A stretch of 36,978 nucleotides of DNA from CAZXCQ01 sp964639275 (GCA_964639275.1 CAZXCQ010000019.1:1-36978), one strand, 5' to 3'; shown: positions 9,010-17,785, counted from the stretch's first letter. A program made the numbers and translations. Notes: generated by a model not told the origin, from the sequence alone.

Positions 9010-11328
9010 ATGATTGACGTTTTTATTGGAATTATTTTCAATTTCTTGGCTCTTGCGATCATTGGAATAGGCCTGGCCCTGTTTCTGCTTTCCGATGAGA
9101 GCAGGGTTGAGGTCTCATTTGCTATTGCCCCGGCTTTGGGTTTTGCCTTGAGTAGTATATTCGGTACCTATTTGGTGTTGCTGGACCTGCCTGTTTCAAA
9201 ATGGGACGTTCCATGGCTGATAATCAGTGGTGCCATTAGCCTTGCCTTGTGTTTTGTTTCAACAAGGATAATGCGCCGTGGATTTGGCTCAGTCAATTGG
9301 CGTACTGTCATCGTTTTCGGGTCGGGTGTCCTTCTAACGCTGGTACTAGCCACAACCCCAATGATTGTCGGGGGACTTGACTTTACTGTTTTGCGGGGCA
9401 ACGGAACTGATTCCTTCAACTATATGACTCTGGCTGGATACCTTGATCATGAACCTCTTTCATGGGTATACCAGGTTGACACACAAACTCTTGTCCGCCG
9501 ACACCCTTCATACGGGCTTGCGCGAGGGCTTCTCGGATCCCGCTGGACCACTTCCGCAATGCTCGCCTGGATGTCCTCTATCGGTCAAGTTCCACTTTAT
9601 CGATTCGAATATGGTTTTTCTCTGCTTTCGTTTATGCTGGCATTTGGTCCTGCATTTTGCCTTGCACTAAAGACTGGAATCCGTCCGGTATATGCCTTTC
9701 TTCTGTCAATGGCTGTCTGTGTTGGATTCTGGGCACAATTCGTGCTTGACATTCGTGCGATATCTCAGACCAATAGCCTGCCCGTGATGTTGCTCCTGGC
9801 ATTACTTTTTGCGAGAATCGAAGATACCCAAGATTGGCATTGCTTGGGAGAACGTCTTCTGCTGGCAATTGCTTTTGTAGCACTTATTTTTCTGTATCCG
9901 GAAGTTGTTCCGATGACTCTTTTTGCTCTTGCAATTTATGTTGCGGTGTGCTGTTTCCGTAAAGCCTACTCGGTGCGTAAGGCAGTGGCACATTTTGTCA
10001 CCTTTGGGATTGCGGTGTTAGGGGTCATTCCACTTGCACCTTTCTTATGGCGTTTCCTTATGCATCAGATGACTTATGCAGCGAGGGGTCAAAACACGTG
10101 GCATCAGGTATATTTCAGCTGGTTGTATTCAAATCCTTCGACGGGTTTGTGGGGTTTGTCACATTTTTCCTTGGATAGGCCGATTTTGCTCCAGTCCATC
10201 ACGGTACTGGTCGGTTTAGTCCTTTCCTTTCTTCTGATTTTTGGGGTGATCAAAGGCTTCTTTTCTGGAAAAAATGGATTTCCTGCAGCATTTCTAGTCA
10301 CTATTTGTTTTGGATTCGCGGCGATTATTCAGTTTTTGTATCTTTTCGTCCAAAAACAGTTATGGGCAGCCGGAAAGGGGCTTTCATTTGGATATCCGTT
10401 TATTCTGATTGCTACGGTCGCCTGTGGGCTAACTGTATGGAATAACCAGACGTTCAGGGGGTCGGTGCCTCTGATAAAAATCACAAAAGGCGTAATAGTT
10501 CTCTGGCTGGTGATCCAATGCGGGCTAGGTGCCTATCGAATCGGATATGCTTACACCGGGCGTGACTACTCCAAGTTCATAGGACAGCATGGTGAATACC
10601 GGCATCATGACTGGAAGGTCGCTGATTTTTTCAATGTCCTTGACAAGAATAAAAATATAACGGTCTGGGCATCGGTAGGGAATAGCTGGGTTTCGGAATA
10701 CCTCGGTTTTGTATTTGGATGGGACACCAATTTTGTAAACCTCGATGGAGTGATACGAGAAGGGAAAGACTTCTTAAGCACAGCTCAAAAACATTTTCAA
10801 TTTCCACAATACCTGATCTTGAATAAGAACAACTTTCTGAATTTTGGGGGAATTCCCCCCTTTATTGTGGCTCAAAATTCCGAATTATTGCTGGTTCGCG
10901 TCTCTCCAGAGTTGTTGCAAAAACCCGTTCTATTAGGAATTCAAAATCCGAATGGGATTGAGATAGACGGACAGGGAAAGAAATTCTTCTGGATGGGCGG
11001 GAAGCCGACATCTTTGCGCTTGCTTGCGGTGTCCGAAGGTGAGATTTTACTTAGGGCTCGATATGTTATGGGTCCAAGTTTGCCTGATAAGAGTGGGCGA
11101 GATGTCATAATTTCGTCCAGCGCGGATAAGGAGGAGCAGCACATCCTTGTGACTGAAGCTACCCGAGATATCCGTATTCCGGTTCGTAAAGGTTTCAATG
11201 AAATTAGCTTTAAGATTGATGACATTCCGACTTTATCCAAGCTTCCTAGCGGAGATACACGGCCACTGCTTCTCGGTGTCTATAGAGCGAAAATCAGTTT
11301 TGAGGCGCGCTCAACTATGAGTGATTAG
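9010..11328 (+). CDS. Large polytopic membrane protein, GT-C-like
   Basis: This 772-residue protein has about twelve predicted membrane segments over residues 1-520 and a soluble C-terminal part of about 250 residues. The loop GNGTDSFNYMTLAGYL (about 125-140) has the acidic signature seen in GT-C glycosyltransferases, so a glycosyltransferase of the periplasmic face is the best guess. A Wzy-type polymerase is a less likely alternative given the long soluble tail. It follows the gene at 6853-8931 after 78 bp and precedes a GtrB-like and a GtrA-like gene, which fits use of polyprenyl-phosphate sugar donors. No strong ribosome binding site is visible before the ATG. Confidence 0.6.
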   Translation: MIDVFIGIIFNFLALAIIGIGLALFLLSDESRVEVSFAIAPALGFALSSIFGTYLVLLDLPVSKWDVPWLIISGAISLALCFVSTRIMRRGFGSVNWRTVIVFGSGVLLTLVLATTPMIVGGLDFTVLRGNGTDSFNYMTLAGYLDHEPLSWVYQVDTQTLVRRHPSYGLARGLLGSRWTTSAMLAWMSSIGQVPLYRFEYGFSLLSFMLAFGPAFCLALKTGIRPVYAFLLSMAVCVGFWAQFVLDIRAISQTNSLPVMLLLALLFARIEDTQDWHCLGERLLLAIAFVALIFLYPEVVPMTLFALAIYVAVCCFRKAYSVRKAVAHFVTFGIAVLGVIPLAPFLWRFLMHQMTYAARGQNTWHQVYFSWLYSNPSTGLWGLSHFSLDRPILLQSITVLVGLVLSFLLIFGVIKGFFSGKNGFPAAFLVTICFGFAAIIQFLYLFVQKQLWAAGKGLSFGYPFILIATVACGLTVWNNQTFRGSVPLIKITKGVIVLWLVIQCGLGAYRIGYAYTGRDYSKFIGQHGEYRHHDWKVADFFNVLDKNKNITVWASVGNSWVSEYLGFVFGWDTNFVNLDGVIREGKDFLSTAQKHFQFPQYLILNKNNFLNFGGIPPFIVAQNSELLLVRVSPELLQKPVLLGIQNPNGIEIDGQGKKFFWMGGKPTSLRLLAVSEGEILLRARYVMGPSLPDKSGRDVIISSSADKEEQHILVTEATRDIRIPVRKGFNEISFKIDDIPTLSKLPSGDTRPLLLGVYRAKISFEARSTMSD

Positions 11329-11407
11329 ACCGATTTTTAAGAAATATTGTTGTTCAAGGTATATTGAACTGTGATGATAGATTAACCATATGTTGATAGG
11401 TGTCAGT

Positions 11408-12367
11408 ATGTCAGATACCCAGGAAGTCAGTGCGCAAATTCCAGATTTATCCATTATAGTACCCGTATACAAGGAAGAAGACAACATACGTCCTTTTCTT
11501 GGGCGCATGGAAAAGATTTTAGATTCCATGGAAGTGCGTTATGAAATTATCTTTTGCCTCGATCCTTCCCCAGATGGGACAGAAGAGGTAATCGCAAAGG
11601 AGATCAACCGCAACCCCAACATCAAGCTGATTGTCTTCTCCAGGCGTTTTGGACAGCCTGCGGCTACCATGGGGGGGATATTGACATGCAGTGGTAGGGC
11701 CTGTGTCGTTATTGATGTTGATCTCCAGGACCCTCCGGAGTTGATCAGCGACATGTATGCGAAACTCAAGGAGGGTTACGAAGTCGTCTATGCCAAACGT
11801 CGCTCTCGCAAGGGTGAGACCTTGCCCAAGAGGGTCATTGCAAAGTCAGGGTATTATCTTATCAATAAACTAAGTGATGTAAAGCTGCCAAGAGATACGG
11901 GTGACTTCCGGATCATGACCCGGCGAGTGATAGAGGATCTTCGCCGCTTGAATGAAACACATGGCTTCCTAAGGGGTCTCGTGGCTTATGTCGGTTATCG
12001 GCAGACCTTTGTCGAGTATGACCGAGATGAGCGGTTGCGTGGTCGCGGTCATTACAACCGTTTTTTGGGTTCTTTGAGAATCGGGTTAAACGGTCTCATC
12101 AGTTTTAGCAGTAAGCCGCTCCAGATGATGTCTATAGCCGGAGCCATCTTGGCCGGGTTTAGCTTTCTCTTGGGCGCATGGTACGTATTTCAGAAGTTGG
12201 TGGGATTTGAACTGTCACCGGGTCTTTCAACAACGGTACTCGTGGTCACTTTTTTTGCGGGTGTCCAGCTCCTGTGCCTGGGGCTGGTGGGGGAATATGT
12301 GGGTAGGATCTATGATGAGGTCAAGCGTAGGCCTATGTACATAATCGACAAGAAACTGAATTTTTGA
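11408..12367 (+). CDS. Polyprenyl-phosphate glycosyltransferase, GtrB/DPM1-like GT2
   Basis: This 319-residue enzyme probably moves a sugar from a nucleotide donor to undecaprenyl phosphate on the cytoplasmic side. It opens with LSIIVPVYKEEDNIRPF, has the VIDVDLQDPPEL metal/donor motif near residues 101-112, and ends with two membrane helices (about 240-262 and 276-297) followed by VGEYVGRIYDEVKRRPMY, the standard GtrB-type tail. I prefer ATG 11408 (AGGTG five bases upstream) over the in-frame ATG at 11390. The GtrA-like gene that usually accompanies this family follows at once, which supports the call. The sugar is unknown. Confidence 0.88.
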   Translation: MSDTQEVSAQIPDLSIIVPVYKEEDNIRPFLGRMEKILDSMEVRYEIIFCLDPSPDGTEEVIAKEINRNPNIKLIVFSRRFGQPAATMGGILTCSGRACVVIDVDLQDPPELISDMYAKLKEGYEVVYAKRRSRKGETLPKRVIAKSGYYLINKLSDVKLPRDTGDFRIMTRRVIEDLRRLNETHGFLRGLVAYVGYRQTFVEYDRDERLRGRGHYNRFLGSLRIGLNGLISFSSKPLQMMSIAGAILAGFSFLLGAWYVFQKLVGFELSPGLSTTVLVVTFFAGVQLLCLGLVGEYVGRIYDEVKRRPMYIIDKKLNF

Positions 12368-12383
12368 ACGTGGTTTTTATCCT

Positions 12384-12884
12384 TTGCGTTTGCGGGCCTC
12401 AGTGGCCGAGTATATGGTAAAGAGACGGGGGATCCCTTTGCTCGGCAGATTTTACATTTTTTCACAGCGCTTTATTGACCTGCGGTTCCTCAAGTTCCTG
12501 GCAGTTGGGCTGACAACAATGGGGGTCCAGTTTTCAACCTTTGCGCTGATGTGGGACGTATTGCATCTCCCCCAGCGATTATCCGTGTCGGTCTCTTATG
12601 TAGCGGCTGTGACATTCCACTTCCTTTCCAATCGTTCTTTTACATTTCGGGCGGGAAATGCAAACATATTTAAGCAGCTTATCAGATACATCATAGTTAC
12701 CTGCTTGAACTATATCATTACCATTGTGGTGGTAGACGTGTGTGTTGAGGTGTTGCTCTTGTCACCCTATATCGGTGTAATGGCCGCAATCGGTACTACA
12801 GTGATGACGGGGTTTTTGTTCTTGAAATACTGGGTATTCGCGGAGAGATCAAGGTTTGGCAAGGCAAAGCAGTTTGGTGGCTGA
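12384..12884 (+). CDS. GtrA-like membrane protein
   Basis: This protein of up to 166 residues has four hydrophobic segments and the GtrA family pattern: FLKFLAVGLTTMGVQFSTF near the start, a central SYVAAVTFHFLSNRSFTF, and a closing FLKYWVF. GtrA proteins are thought to flip polyprenyl-phosphate-linked sugars so that GT-C enzymes can use them. Partners would be the GtrB-like gene just upstream and the two GT-C-like proteins before it. The start is unclear: TTG 12384, GTG 12402 and ATG 12414 are all possible, none with a good ribosome binding site; ATG 12414 gives 156 residues. Confidence 0.85.
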   Translation: MRLRASVAEYMVKRRGIPLLGRFYIFSQRFIDLRFLKFLAVGLTTMGVQFSTFALMWDVLHLPQRLSVSVSYVAAVTFHFLSNRSFTFRAGNANIFKQLIRYIIVTCLNYIITIVVVDVCVEVLLLSPYIGVMAAIGTTVMTGFLFLKYWVFAERSRFGKAKQFGG

Positions 12885-12907
12885 GCTGAGTTTGGGGGTT
12901 CTTGTCG

Positions 12908-13885
12908 GTGACAGACAAAACAGAGTTTAAGCGTTTTTTTGTTACTGGTGCGGCAGGGTTTATCGGGAGTAATCTGGTTGATCGGCTTCTTGGAGAGGGT
13001 TTTTCGGTTGTTGGATACGATAATTTTTCCACCGGATTTGAAGAGAACCTTGAAGAGGCTCAAAAAAACCCGGATTTTAGCTTGATCCGGGGGGATGTGC
13101 TCGGCCTGGCGACCTTGACCGGGGCAATGGACGGCTGCGACTTTGTATTCCATTTGGCGGCAAATGCGGATGTACGTTTTGGCACATTACACCCGCAAAA
13201 GGATCTGGAACAGAATACCATTGCCACATTCAATGTCTTGGAGGCGATGCGAGCGAACAGTATAACAAACATAGGCTTTTCCTCAACCGGATCCGTATAT
13301 GGCGAGCCTGAGGTCTTCCCCACCCCCGAGGATGCCCCCTTCCCCGTTCAAACTTCCATGTACGGCGCCTCAAAGTTGGCCTGTGAGGGCCTAATCCAGG
13401 CCTATTGCGAGGGGTTCGGTTTTAGGGGGTGGATCTTCCGGTTTGTTTCCATCTTAGGCGAGAGATACTCTCATGGACATGTCTTTGACTTCTACAAAAG
13501 ACTCCTGTCTGACCCAGATCATTTGCATGTGCTCGGCAACGGTAGGCAGCGTAAATCCTACCTCTATATCCAGGACTGTATCGACTCTATACGGGTTGCC
13601 ATTGAAAAGGCACAGGACAAAGTAAACATATTCAACCTGGGTACGGACGAATATTGTGAGGTGGATGATTCGATCGGATGGATCTCGGAACACTTGGGCC
13701 TTGATCCGCGGCTTTCATACGCCGGGGGAGAAAGGGGCTGGATAGGGGATAGCCCTTTTATATTTCTCGATTGTTCCCGGATCAGGGGCCTGGGCTGGCG
13801 GCCAAGATTTACAATAAAAGAGGGGATAATCAGGACCTTGAAGTATCTCCAGGAAAACAGGTGGCTATTGGAGAGACGGCAGTGA
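12908..13885 (+). CDS. NAD-dependent sugar epimerase/dehydratase
   Basis: This is an extended short-chain dehydrogenase of 325 residues acting on a nucleotide sugar. The nucleotide-binding TGAAGFIGSN is near residues 13-22, HLAANADV near 80, STGSVYGE near 122, and the catalytic YGASK at about 152-156. It resembles UDP-glucose 4-epimerase-like enzymes; the exact reaction cannot be read. GTG 12908 is preferred because the GGGGG run is then about nine bases upstream, though TTG 12902 is possible. The stop overlaps the next start (GTGA), so it is coupled to the SDR gene. Its place before heptose genes suggests work on a GDP- or UDP-sugar of this pathway. Confidence 0.8.
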   Translation: MTDKTEFKRFFVTGAAGFIGSNLVDRLLGEGFSVVGYDNFSTGFEENLEEAQKNPDFSLIRGDVLGLATLTGAMDGCDFVFHLAANADVRFGTLHPQKDLEQNTIATFNVLEAMRANSITNIGFSSTGSVYGEPEVFPTPEDAPFPVQTSMYGASKLACEGLIQAYCEGFGFRGWIFRFVSILGERYSHGHVFDFYKRLLSDPDHLHVLGNGRQRKSYLYIQDCIDSIRVAIEKAQDKVNIFNLGTDEYCEVDDSIGWISEHLGLDPRLSYAGGERGWIGDSPFIFLDCSRIRGLGWRPRFTIKEGIIRTLKYLQENRWLLERRQ

Positions 13886-14754
13886 AAACCCTCAGCGGGA
13901 AGAACATCATCATAACCGGTGCATCTCGGGGTCTCGGAGTTCATATCGCCAGGGCGATGTGGGAAAACGGCGCAAGCTTGCTGCTGGCTGCACGTTCGGA
14001 AGATGCCCTGAGAGGTCTAAAAAGGGACCTTGAGACCAAAGCACTTCCCGGTCAGGTGGTCCATATTGCTGTGGCGGATCTCGGCATGGCCACCGCGATT
14101 GATCGGATCATGGAGGAGGCCCACCGGGTCTGGGACAGATTGGACGGGCTTGTTAACAACGCAGGCATCCTCGGGCCGGTTGGCCCTGTTTGGAAAAACG
14201 ATTGGTATCTGTGGGAAGAGACCATCCGGGTCAACCTCCTTGCGCCGGTGGCACTATGTCGTGTTTGTGTCGATTGGATGAAGCAAAACGGTGAGGGAAA
14301 GATTATCAACCTTTCCGGGGGTGGGGCTACCGGTCCCCGTCCCAATTTTTCGGCATATGCAGTGGCCAAGACGGGCATTGTTCGATTTACAGAGATTTTG
14401 GCCGAGGAGGTAAGAGATCTAAACATCCAGGTCAACAGTATCGCCCCCGGCGCCTTGAACACGGACATGCTTGAGGCCGTCCTGCGGGAGAACCCGGATA
14501 AAGTCGGGAGACGTGAATATGACCTTGCCCTGAAGCAGAAGAAGAGCGGCGGGGCGTCTCCAGGGTTGGCCGCGGAGCTATGCGTGTTTCTGGCTTCGTC
14601 AGCCAGCAATGGGATTACCGGGAGACTGATCAGTGCTCTGTGGGACCCCTGGGAGAGGTTTCCAGAATACTTAAATGACTTACAACAAAGTGATATTTAC
14701 ACCCTCCGCAGGATCGTACCTCAAGATAGGGGGAAGGATTGGGGAGATGGTTAA
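13882..14754 (+). CDS. SDR family oxidoreductase
   Basis: This is a classical short-chain dehydrogenase of 290 residues. The cofactor motif TGASRGLG is near residues 12-19, NNAG follows near 90, the catalytic serine is in NLSGG, and YAVAK (about 159-163) holds the Tyr/Lys pair. I chose GTG 13882 because it overlaps the previous stop as GTGA, has GGAGAG six bases upstream and starts right at the family N-terminus; the upstream in-frame ATG at 13771 lies inside the previous gene. It probably reduces or oxidises a sugar or sugar nucleotide together with the flanking epimerase and Gfo/Idh enzyme. Substrate unknown. Confidence 0.82.
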   Translation: MKTLSGKNIIITGASRGLGVHIARAMWENGASLLLAARSEDALRGLKRDLETKALPGQVVHIAVADLGMATAIDRIMEEAHRVWDRLDGLVNNAGILGPVGPVWKNDWYLWEETIRVNLLAPVALCRVCVDWMKQNGEGKIINLSGGGATGPRPNFSAYAVAKTGIVRFTEILAEEVRDLNIQVNSIAPGALNTDMLEAVLRENPDKVGRREYDLALKQKKSGGASPGLAAELCVFLASSASNGITGRLISALWDPWERFPEYLNDLQQSDIYTLRRIVPQDRGKDWGDG

Positions 14755-14838
14755 TAGCTCATGGCTGATGGCTCATAGGATTCAGAAGATGGATGAGGAG
14801 AGATTTTCGTTGAGCCATGAACCATGAACGATGAGCTA
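14755..14838. repeat. 84-bp inverted-repeat element at gene border (copy A)
   Basis: It begins with TAGCTCATGGCTGATGGC and ends with ATGAACGATGAGCTA. The outer 8 bases (14755-14762 and 14831-14838) are perfect reverse complements, and the inner GGCTCAT/ATGAGCC-like words extend the match imperfectly. The same words recur at 15847, 17738 and 18405. The element runs into the start of the following gene and supplies its ATG. Confidence 0.6.
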
Positions 14839-15852
14839 CAAGAAATGAATAATTTCAAGAACCCTGCAAACGACTCATTGGGCGTGGGCATTATCGGTTG
14901 TGGCCTGATTGGTCAAAAGCGAGCCAAGAACTTGGGGACAGGGCGGTTGGTTGTCTGTGGGGATGTGGAGATTGAGCGGGCAAGGTCACTGGCCGAAAGA
15001 TATCCCGGGGCAGCTGCAACCGATGACTGGAAAACGGCGCTTACCCATCAGGGCATCGATGTGGTCGTTGTTGCGACGACTCATGATGCCCTGGCAGAGA
15101 TTACACTAAGTTCCATTGAGGCTGGCAAGCATGTTCTGGTTGAAAAACCGGCAGCCAGAAGTGTTGCGGAGATCAAACCGGTCATAACTGCTGCTGAGAA
15201 AAAGGGGGTCTTGGTCCGGGTCGGTTTCAATCACCGCTTTCATCCTGCCCTTATCAAAGCCAAAGAGATTTTTGATTCGGGGCAAATGGGCAGACTCATG
15301 TTTATCCGTGGCCGATATGGCCATGGCGGCCGTCTGGGTTATGAAAAGGAATGGCGGGCTGATAAAAAGGTCTCCGGGGGAGGTGAATTGATTGACCAAG
15401 GAATGCACCTCATCGATCTTTCCCGGATGTTTTTGGGTGATTTTACCGGGGTAAGGGGTTTTGTCCACACCTATTTTTGGGATATGGAGGTGGAAGACAA
15501 CGGGTTTATGATATTGATGACCGAGGAGCAACAGACCGCATTCCTTCATGTCAGCTGGACCGAATGGAAGAATACTTTTTCGTTTGAGATTTATGGGAAA
15601 AATGCAAAGATAGAAATCTCCGGTTTAGGCGCAAGCTACGGGGTGGAAAAACTCACATACTACAAGATGCTGCCCCACATGGGACCTCCCGAGACCATAA
15701 GCTGGGAGTACCCTTTTCCCGATGTGTCGTGGAAAAATGAATTTGAAGAGTTTGTCCAAGATATTCGACTCGGCCGGAAGCCTTCTGCCGGGCTAGACGA
15801 TGCAAAGGCGGCCCTGGAGGTGATCGAAAAGATCTATGAACAGAGTTCATAG
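14824..15852 (+). CDS. Gfo/Idh/MocA family oxidoreductase
   Basis: This 342-residue NAD(P)-dependent sugar oxidoreductase has the Rossmann motif GIIGCGLIG near residues 22-30 and the family EKP motif in VLVEKPAAR near 106. GFNHRFHPA follows, then a DQGMHLIDLSR segment typical of the catalytic domain. Members oxidise or reduce cyclic sugars or nucleotide sugars. The first ATG (14824) lies inside a dispersed repeat, and a second in-frame ATG is at 14845; neither has a clear ribosome binding site, so the N-terminal 7-20 residues are uncertain. It is flanked on both sides by the same repeat family. Confidence 0.85.
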   Translation: MNDELQEMNNFKNPANDSLGVGIIGCGLIGQKRAKNLGTGRLVVCGDVEIERARSLAERYPGAAATDDWKTALTHQGIDVVVVATTHDALAEITLSSIEAGKHVLVEKPAARSVAEIKPVITAAEKKGVLVRVGFNHRFHPALIKAKEIFDSGQMGRLMFIRGRYGHGGRLGYEKEWRADKKVSGGGELIDQGMHLIDLSRMFLGDFTGVRGFVHTYFWDMEVEDNGFMILMTEEQQTAFLHVSWTEWKNTFSFEIYGKNAKIEISGLGASYGVEKLTYYKMLPHMGPPETISWEYPFPDVSWKNEFEEFVQDIRLGRKPSAGLDDAKAALEVIEKIYEQSS

Positions 15853-15868
15853 CTGATGGCTGATAGGT
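15847..15868. repeat. Dispersed repeat (copy B) overlapping a gene end
   Basis: TTCATAGCTGATGGCTGATAGG matches copy C (17738-17760) closely and is the reverse complement of the words in copy A's right end and copy D. It contains the TAG stop codon of the Gfo/Idh gene. Confidence 0.6.
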
Positions 15869-15869
15869 T

Positions 15870-16047
15870 GAAGTTATTGGTTATTCGTGAATGGTTATTC
15901 GTGAAAAGCGATGACAAAAGAAAGCTTCAGGAGCTTTGAAGACCTCGAGTGCTGGAAGGCGTGTGCTGAGGTGAGGCGGTTTATCCGTTATCTCAGTCGG
16001 AGCAGAACGAATAACGAATAACAAATAACTAATCACCAATAACGAAT
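15870..16047. mobile_element. Miniature inverted-repeat element with four-helix-bundle remnant
   Basis: The left arm (about 15873-15904) has TTATTGGTTATTCGTGAA words. The right arm (16008-16047), read on the other strand, gives ATTCGTTATTGGTGATTAG and further TTATTCG words, so the arms are imperfect inverted repeats. Between them lies a short frame whose first 25 or so codons match the four-helix-bundle (23S rRNA intervening-sequence) protein family. The structure looks like an internally deleted mobile cassette. A half copy of the left arm, TTATTGGTTATTAG, occurs at about 17771. Confidence 0.55.
15911..16021 (+). pseudogene. Truncated four-helix-bundle (S23/IVP-like) protein
   Basis: The frame gives 36 residues: MTKESFRSFEDLECWKACAE, then VRRFIRYLSRSRTNNE and a stop. 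The start matches the family signature FxxFEDLxxWKxxxxLxxxI seen in proteins first described from 23S rRNA intervening sequences, which are normally about 115-130 residues. The middle and its conserved later helices are missing. The RYLSRS end resembles the family's C-terminus, so I infer an internal deletion that kept both ends. The function of the full protein is not established. The stop codon lies in the flanking repeat. Confidence 0.6.
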
Positions 16048-16061
16048 TCCGGAGGAATTCC

Positions 16062-17042
16062 ATGATCATAACTCGCAGCCCTTTGCGAATTACGCTGGGG
16101 GGGGGTGGCACGGATCTGCCATCCTATTACAGAAATTATGGCGGATTCTTGATCTCGGCAGCGATTGATAAGTATGTCTATGTCACGATTATGCGCCCGT
16201 TTACCGAGGGGATTTTTCTCAAATACTCCAAGCTGGAGCATGTTGACCGGGTGGATGAAGTAAGGCACCCTATTATCCGGGAGGCGCTTCGGATGATGGA
16301 GCTAAGAACTCCCCAGATTGAGATTACCACCTTGGCTGACATCCCTGCCGGCACCGGCCTGGGTTCTTCGGGAAGCTTTACCACGGCCCTAGTAAAAGCG
16401 CTCTATGCCCACCGGCGACGGCTCATTCATCCTGCGGAACTGGCAAGAATCGCATGTGAGATTGAAATCGATCGGCTTGGTGAACCGGTGGGAAAACAGG
16501 ATCAGTATATTGCAGCCTTTGGCGGTATTACCAGCTTTCGATTTCACACTGATGATGAGGTGGAGGCGCAACCGCTCAACATCACCATGGATACCCTGTT
16601 TGACCTTGAAGACCGCCTGCTGCTTTTCTTTACAGGGTTTTCGCGAAGCGCTGGGAGCATACTCAAAGACCAGGAGACCCGGACACAAGAGTCTGATCAA
16701 GAGATGTTAAGCAATCTTCATTATGTCAAAGAACTGGGTTTTCGCAGCCGGGAGGCCTTGGAGAAAAGGAGAACAGCGGAGTTTGGTGAGATTATGCACG
16801 AACACTGGGAGCACAAAAAGGGGCGTTCAGGTGGTATGAGCAATTCCAAGATCAATGAATGGTATGAAATTGCAAGAAAAAACGGCGCCATCGGGGGGAA
16901 GCTGGTTGGGGCCGGCGGTGGCGGTTTTCTCATGTTCTACACTGAAAACCGGAGTAAACTCCGCAAGGCGATGTCCCAGGCAGGTCTTGAGGAGGTTCGA
17001 TTTCGTTTTGATTTTGAGGGGACAAAGATCTTGATGTCATGA
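16062..17042 (+). CDS. hddA: D-glycero-D-manno-heptose 7-phosphate kinase
   Basis: This 326-residue GHMP-family kinase phosphorylates C1 of D-glycero-D-manno-heptose 7-phosphate to give the 1,7-bisphosphate. It opens MIITRSPLRITLGGGGTDLP, the typical start of the HddA subgroup. The ATP loop PAGTGLGSSGS is at about residues 95-105, DQYIAAFGG near 149, and a C-terminal GAGGGGF loop near 287. GGAGG seven bases before the ATG is a strong ribosome binding site. It overlaps the next gene (ATGA), which encodes the matching nucleotidyltransferase. The function is well supported by family and by the presence of GmhA, GmhB and HddC homologues in the same operon. Confidence 0.87.
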   Translation: MIITRSPLRITLGGGGTDLPSYYRNYGGFLISAAIDKYVYVTIMRPFTEGIFLKYSKLEHVDRVDEVRHPIIREALRMMELRTPQIEITTLADIPAGTGLGSSGSFTTALVKALYAHRRRLIHPAELARIACEIEIDRLGEPVGKQDQYIAAFGGITSFRFHTDDEVEAQPLNITMDTLFDLEDRLLLFFTGFSRSAGSILKDQETRTQESDQEMLSNLHYVKELGFRSREALEKRRTAEFGEIMHEHWEHKKGRSGGMSNSKINEWYEIARKNGAIGGKLVGAGGGGFLMFYTENRSKLRKAMSQAGLEEVRFRFDFEGTKILMS

Positions 17043-17743
17043 GTCTTTTGCCCGTAGCTATCTTGGCAGGGGGTGTGGCCACCCGTCTCAGGCCGGTTAC
17101 AGAAAACATCCCAAAGGCGCTGGTGGATGTCAATGGCGAACCCTTTATCTCTCACCAGCTTCGCCTTTTGAGATCCAGAGGAATTGTCAGGGCCATAATC
17201 TGTGCCGGTTATCGGGGAGAGATGATCCGAGACTTTGTGGGAGACGGTAGCCGTTTTGAGATTCAAGTGGAATATTCCTTTGACGGGGATCGGCTTTTGG
17301 GCACAGGCGGGGCCATCAAGAAGGCCCTGGCACTGCTGGCCGGGAGTTTCTTTGTACTCTATGGCGATTCCTATCTGCCTTGTGATTATATGGCCGTGCA
17401 GACGGCGTTCAAACGTAGCGGTAAAGAGGCGTTGATGACCGTCTTTCATAACAAGGGTGCCTGGGATACGAGCAATGTGGAATTTGCGGGGGGCCAGATC
17501 CTGGCATATGACAAGAAGCGCATCACGCCTGGCATGCGGCACATCGATTATGGGCTGGGGGTCTTTCAGGTGGAGGCCTTTGACCATGTCCCTCAAGATA
17601 CGCAGTATGACCTTGCAGATCTTTATCAGCTGCTGTTGAGGAGAGGAGATCTCGCAGCCTTTGAGGTCAAGGAGAGGTTTTACGAGGCCGGGTCTTTTAA
17701 CGGGCTGGAGGAGCTGAAGAGGTATCTGGCCCTTGGCTCATAG
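17039..17743 (+). CDS. hddC: Heptose 1-phosphate nucleotidyltransferase, HddC-like
   Basis: This 234-residue sugar-phosphate nucleotidyltransferase probably joins D-glycero-alpha-D-manno-heptose 1-phosphate to GMP from GTP, giving GDP-heptose. The signature LAGGVATRLRPVTENIPKAL (residues 8-27) is a GGxxTRLxP variant, VLYGDSYL near 104 binds metal and nucleotide, and LGTGGAIKKAL near 84 is typical of the family. GTP preference is inferred from the kinase and phosphatase neighbours, not from a residue I can point to. It is translationally coupled to the kinase gene. The stop codon lies in a dispersed repeat. Confidence 0.8.
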   Translation: MSLLPVAILAGGVATRLRPVTENIPKALVDVNGEPFISHQLRLLRSRGIVRAIICAGYRGEMIRDFVGDGSRFEIQVEYSFDGDRLLGTGGAIKKALALLAGSFFVLYGDSYLPCDYMAVQTAFKRSGKEALMTVFHNKGAWDTSNVEFAGGQILAYDKKRITPGMRHIDYGLGVFQVEAFDHVPQDTQYDLADLYQLLLRRGDLAAFEVKERFYEAGSFNGLEELKRYLALGS

Positions 17744-17785
17744 CTGATGGCTGATGGCGCATGGGGGAAGTTATTGGTTATTAGT
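17738..17785. repeat. Dispersed repeat (copy C) plus half of the TTATTGG arm
   Basis: CTCATAGCTGATGGCTGATG is nearly the same as copy B at 15847, and AAGTTATTGGTTATTAG follows 20 bases later, as it does after copy B. The order repeat-then-arm is thus the same in both intergenic regions, which suggests the two parts spread as one unit. The four-helix-bundle piece is absent here. Confidence 0.6.

Noticed and set aside
13771..13881. N-terminal extension of the SDR gene from ATG 13771
   Set aside because: It lies wholly inside the epimerase gene; the GTGA overlap at 13882 with a good ribosome binding site fits the family start.
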